Shown: piece by piece, positions 61,331-64,000 of the stretch
Position numbering within the stretch: position 1 is the first letter of the stretch
Layout: every line of letters begins with the position of its first letter
NCBI RefSeq assembly: GCF_002797715.1
Contig: NZ_PGFF01000001.1
Coordinates: 2,875,304-2,939,303 of the forward strand
Direction: 5' to 3'
From: Diaminobutyricimonas aerilata
GTDB taxonomy: Bacteria; Actinomycetota; Actinomycetes; Actinomycetales; Microbacteriaceae
Length of the DNA stretch: 64,000 bases
Notes under the pieces: model-generated
Told to the model about the DNA's origin: nothing
Database searches by the model: none
What the model saw: only the letters and a program-made list of their open reading frames with translations
Made by a program: the position numbers and the translations under genes

Positions 61331-63928
61331 ATGATGGGGGATGTGCAAGGGCGGATTCGATTCGCACCTCGCGTGGCCGGATGGCAGCTCTCTCGCCGGC
61401 GCCTCGTCGATCGCATCGAGGAGGGCGTCCGCGACGGGCTGGTGATCGTGCGCGGACCGGCGGGCTGCGGCAAGACGCTCGCCGTGGCGGATTGGGCCGC
61501 ACACGCCGATCGCGCCGGCGTGTGGGTCTCCCTCCGCGACGACACCGCCTCTCGGTTCGCGCTGTGGGAGCACGTCATCCGATCCGTCGGCGGCGTTCGC
61601 GCGGCAGATGCGCTCGCGGCGATCGACGGGCGCAGTGAGCTCCATCTGCATTCGGCGCTCGCGGAGCTCTTCGAGCCGGAACCGCAGACGATCGTGCTCG
61701 ACGACGGCCAGTTCATCGCCGATTCCGGCGTGTACGACGACATCGCCTGGCTCGTGCGGAGCACGCGGTCGTCCGTCGTGCTGCTCAGTCGCGCGGTCGC
61801 TCCGCTCGAATCCGGCGGAGCGGCCGTTCGAATCGGGCCCATGCTCATCGGCGCAGACGAACTGGCGTTCACCCGTGATGAAAGCGCAGCGCTCCTGTCT
61901 GCCCGGATCCGCATGCCGGCCGAGTTGCGGGACGCCGTGTACGAGCACCTCGAAGGATGGCCGCTCGCGACGCGTGCCGTCGAGCTGGAGTTCGCCAGGC
62001 GCGGCCCGGAGACATCCCTCGAGGATGCCGTCGGTCGTGTGGCAGAGACGGTCATGGCGGAACAGCCGGCCATGCCTGCCTCACTCGCCGACCTGACACT
62101 TCTGGCTTTCGCCACGCGCGTCGTCGTGGCGGAGTGGCTGACGCTCGATCTCGCCCAGGCGCTCGCTCCGGATGCCGACGCCACAACGCTGCTGCGGGAG
62201 CTGGAGCGCGAAGGTCTCGGATCGTGGAGCGAGAGCTCCTCGGGCGCGGTGTTCCGTTTCCAGCCGTTCGTGCGCACGGCACTCCTGACCCGATCCGAGT
62301 CGCACGACCCCGCCGAGCAACGGGCCCTGCGTCGCGCCTACGCCCGCTGGGCCGACGTCGCCGGCCATCCGGTGCTCGCCGGCCGCCAGGCGGTCGCTCT
62401 CACCGACTGGGCGTTCCTGGCGCACCTCTCCCAGCGCCATTTCCGGCGGATCATGGTGCTGCACCGCTCGGAGTGGTCCGAGCTCATGGGCGCCGTTCCG
62501 TTCGACCAACTGCTGCGACACCCGGTGCTCGGGGCGGTTCTCATCCAACTGCTGAATGCCGACAGCGGGGCGACCGACCGGATGCGCGGGATCGCAACCG
62601 TTCTGCTGACCGGTCTGGCACCCCTGCGCGAGCACGGTTCGACGCCGGACCGCATCTGGCGCAACGCCTCCGCCCTGGCAGCCGAGCGGATCTCCGGACG
62701 CTATTCCGCCGCCGCGACGACCGCGCAGCGGCTCGCCACCCTCGTCGAGGCGCTCACCCCGCTCGAGATGGACGCAGTCGAGGGTTTCCTTCCGATCCTG
62801 CACGTGCATCTCGGCACGACGCGACTCTACGCCGGCGACCTCGTGGGCGCCGTGTCGCACCTCGACGAGGCACTCCGTCTCGAGAACGACTCGCAGTGGG
62901 CGCATCTGCATGCGCGGAGCCTGCTGGCGCTCATCGCCGCTCTGCGCGGAGAGCTGCCGCTCGCAGCTCGACATGCGGACGAGGTTGAAGCGCTCATCCG
63001 GATCCCCGGGTGGCGGGGCACGTACTCCGCCGCGGGATTCCACCTCGCGCGCGCGCTCATCCACATCGAGGCTTTCGACGGTACGGCCGCCCGGGCGGAA
63101 CTCGCCCAACTCGAACGCCACTACCACACGATCGAACATTGGCCGCTGATGACAGCGGTCGACGCCCTGACGTCCCTCGTCGACGGCGGTGCAGCGGCTG
63201 CTGCCGCGGCGCTTCCCGCCCGCATCCGGAAGCGGTCGCGGCGGTCTCAGACGAGCGCGGTGATGCGCGATCTGCTCGCCGCCACACAGGCGGATCTGCT
63301 GCTGGCGGGTGGCGAGTCCGGCGCAGCGGAACGGGCTCTCGGGCACGCCGACCACCGCGACGGCGTCACGGTGGTGCTGGCGGCCGCCCGAACCGCACTC
63401 GCGCGCGGCGACGATGCCCGCGCCATCAGCCTCACCGAGCGGCTCGTCGGAGCGGATGGCGCCAGTCCCCGAACGCTCGCGAGCCTGCTGCTCGTGCGCG
63501 CGGTCGCTCGCGAGCGGTCGGGACGTGCCGGCGAGGCACTCCTCGCCCTCGAGCAGGCGCTCGACGTGCTCGAGACCCACGACCTGCGGGTGCCGCTTGC
63601 GCTCGTGCCCCGCGCGCGCCTCAAGTCGCTCGCCGTCTCCCTGCCGACCGGCCCGAGCAGGCGGCTCCGCGCGCTGCTGGAGGAGACTCCTGCCCTGATC
63701 CCCCTCGCATCCGTGTCGACGTCGGCGGCTCGCCTGACGCCCCGTGAGATCGCGGTACTCGAGCAGCTCACCGGCGATGCGAGCGTTCGCCAGATCGCCG
63801 ACACCCTCTTCGTCTCCCCCAACACCGTGAAATCCCAGCTCCGCAGCCTCTACCGCAAGCTCGGAGTGTCCACCCGGGAGGAGGCCGTCTCCGTCGCCTC
63901 CGCTTCCGGACTCCTCCGCGAGGACTGA
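61331..63928 (+). CDS. Large LuxR-family transcriptional regulator (LAL/MalT-type)
   Basis: The 865-residue protein has a Walker A motif GPAGCGKT (42-49), a Walker B-like QTIVLDDGQF, a long helical/TPR-like middle and a C-terminal LuxR helix-turn-helix (about 803-860: LTPREIAVLEQLTGDASVRQ followed by IADTLFVSPNTVKSQLRSLY). This is the architecture of MalT and other LAL regulators, which bind ATP and an inducer before activating transcription. Two ATGs (61331, 61334) are possible; neither has a strong ribosome-binding site. TAGAGT about 17 bases upstream could be a -10. It is divergent from an MFS gene, its most likely target; control of the nearby surface genes is a further possibility. Confidence 0.9.
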   Translation: MMGDVQGRIRFAPRVAGWQLSRRRLVDRIEEGVRDGLVIVRGPAGCGKTLAVADWAAHADRAGVWVSLRDDTASRFALWEHVIRSVGGVRAADALAAIDGRSELHLHSALAELFEPEPQTIVLDDGQFIADSGVYDDIAWLVRSTRSSVVLLSRAVAPLESGGAAVRIGPMLIGADELAFTRDESAALLSARIRMPAELRDAVYEHLEGWPLATRAVELEFARRGPETSLEDAVGRVAETVMAEQPAMPASLADLTLLAFATRVVVAEWLTLDLAQALAPDADATTLLRELEREGLGSWSESSSGAVFRFQPFVRTALLTRSESHDPAEQRALRRAYARWADVAGHPVLAGRQAVALTDWAFLAHLSQRHFRRIMVLHRSEWSELMGAVPFDQLLRHPVLGAVLIQLLNADSGATDRMRGIATVLLTGLAPLREHGSTPDRIWRNASALAAERISGRYSAAATTAQRLATLVEALTPLEMDAVEGFLPILHVHLGTTRLYAGDLVGAVSHLDEALRLENDSQWAHLHARSLLALIAALRGELPLAARHADEVEALIRIPGWRGTYSAAGFHLARALIHIEAFDGTAARAELAQLERHYHTIEHWPLMTAVDALTSLVDGGAAAAAAALPARIRKRSRRSQTSAVMRDLLAATQADLLLAGGESGAAERALGHADHRDGVTVVLAAARTALARGDDARAISLTERLVGADGASPRTLASLLLVRAVARERSGRAGEALLALEQALDVLETHDLRVPLALVPRARLKSLAVSLPTGPSRRLRALLEETPALIPLASVSTSAARLTPREIAVLEQLTGDASVRQIADTLFVSPNTVKSQLRSLYRKLGVSTREEAVSVASASGLLRED

Positions 63929-63939
63929 CTGCACGACGA

Positions 63940-63975
63940 CGAAGGGCCGCACCCCTCTCGGGATGCGGCCCTTCG
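63940..63975 (+). terminator. Hairpin terminator of the LuxR-family gene
   Basis: CGAAGGGCCGCA pairs with TGCGGCCCTTCG, with three further G-C pairs after one mismatch and a short loop, 11 bases past the stop. It is the third member of the terminator family at 39176-39214 and 46281-46315. Confidence 0.85.
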
Positions 63976-63977
63976 TT

Positions 63978-64000
63978 GATCTCGATACGGCGCTGGGCGC
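63978..64000. repeat. Truncated copy of the dispersed GATACGG-CGCTG repeat at the window edge
   Basis: CTCGATACGGCGCTGGGCGC resembles the inverted copy at 20326-20351 (CGATACGGGCGCTGGCGCGC). It is cut by the window end, so its full extent and any partner arm cannot be seen. Confidence 0.5.

Noticed and set aside
60136-61638. Plus-strand frame opposite the MFS gene
   Set aside because: His/Asp/Gly-rich composition and no domain; the minus strand encodes a complete transporter with both motif A copies.
62081-63952. Minus-strand frame opposite the LuxR-family gene
   Set aside because: No recognisable domain; the plus strand has Walker A and the LuxR helix-turn-helix.

Overview
The window is high-GC chromosomal DNA from an actinobacterium, most likely a member of the Microbacteriaceae. 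The grounds are a C-terminally extended L29, an Lsr2 nucleoid protein (restricted to Actinobacteria), LAxTG-type sorting signals (sortase class E), a bacterial topoisomerase IB and an AbiEi/DUF559-like gene. The genus cannot be fixed from sequence alone.

Region 1 (1-5.2 kb, minus strand) is the S10 ribosomal protein operon in canonical order: rpsJ, rplC, rplD, rplW, rplB, rpsS, rplV, rpsC, rplP, rpmC, rpsQ. rpsQ runs off the window. Region 2 (5.5-11.4 kb) holds a DUF1275 membrane protein and an AbiEi/DUF559-like gene broken by one in-frame TAG and bracketed by two copies of a long palindrome. Next come a membrane-anchored cohesin-domain protein and, just downstream, a secreted amidase carrying a dockerin-like module, then a topoisomerase IB. 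The cohesin/dockerin neighbours look like a two-gene anchoring system.

Region 3 (11.4-59.8 kb) is dominated by six giant minus-strand genes for secreted, C-terminally anchored repeat proteins of 1715, 2965, 3013, 2136, 2571 and 1852 residues. Together they fill about 43 kb, two thirds of the window. They are built from DUF11/DUF7507-like, SdrD-B-like and DUF5979-like modules and end in LAATG, IAVTG or LVSTG, a transmembrane helix and an Arg-rich tail. The 2965- and 3013-residue proteins are tandem paralogues with the same 14 repeats in the same order. The 2571- and 1852-residue proteins share an N-terminal region but carry different repeat stalks. A 188-residue membrane protein is translationally coupled to the 3013-residue gene, and lsr2 sits among the adhesins. 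A three-gene operon (beta-helix lipoprotein, small lipoprotein, Tat-exported DyP peroxidase) lies between the first two giants. No sortase gene is present.

Region 4 (60.0-64.0 kb) has an MFS transporter and a divergently transcribed 865-residue LuxR-family (LAL/MalT-type) regulator, then a terminator and a truncated copy of a dispersed repeat. Strong hairpin terminators follow most large genes and fall into two recurring sequence families. Three giant genes share a C-tract/G-tract dyad 114-137 nt upstream of the start. Very long plus-strand open frames opposite the giant genes are high-GC shadows.
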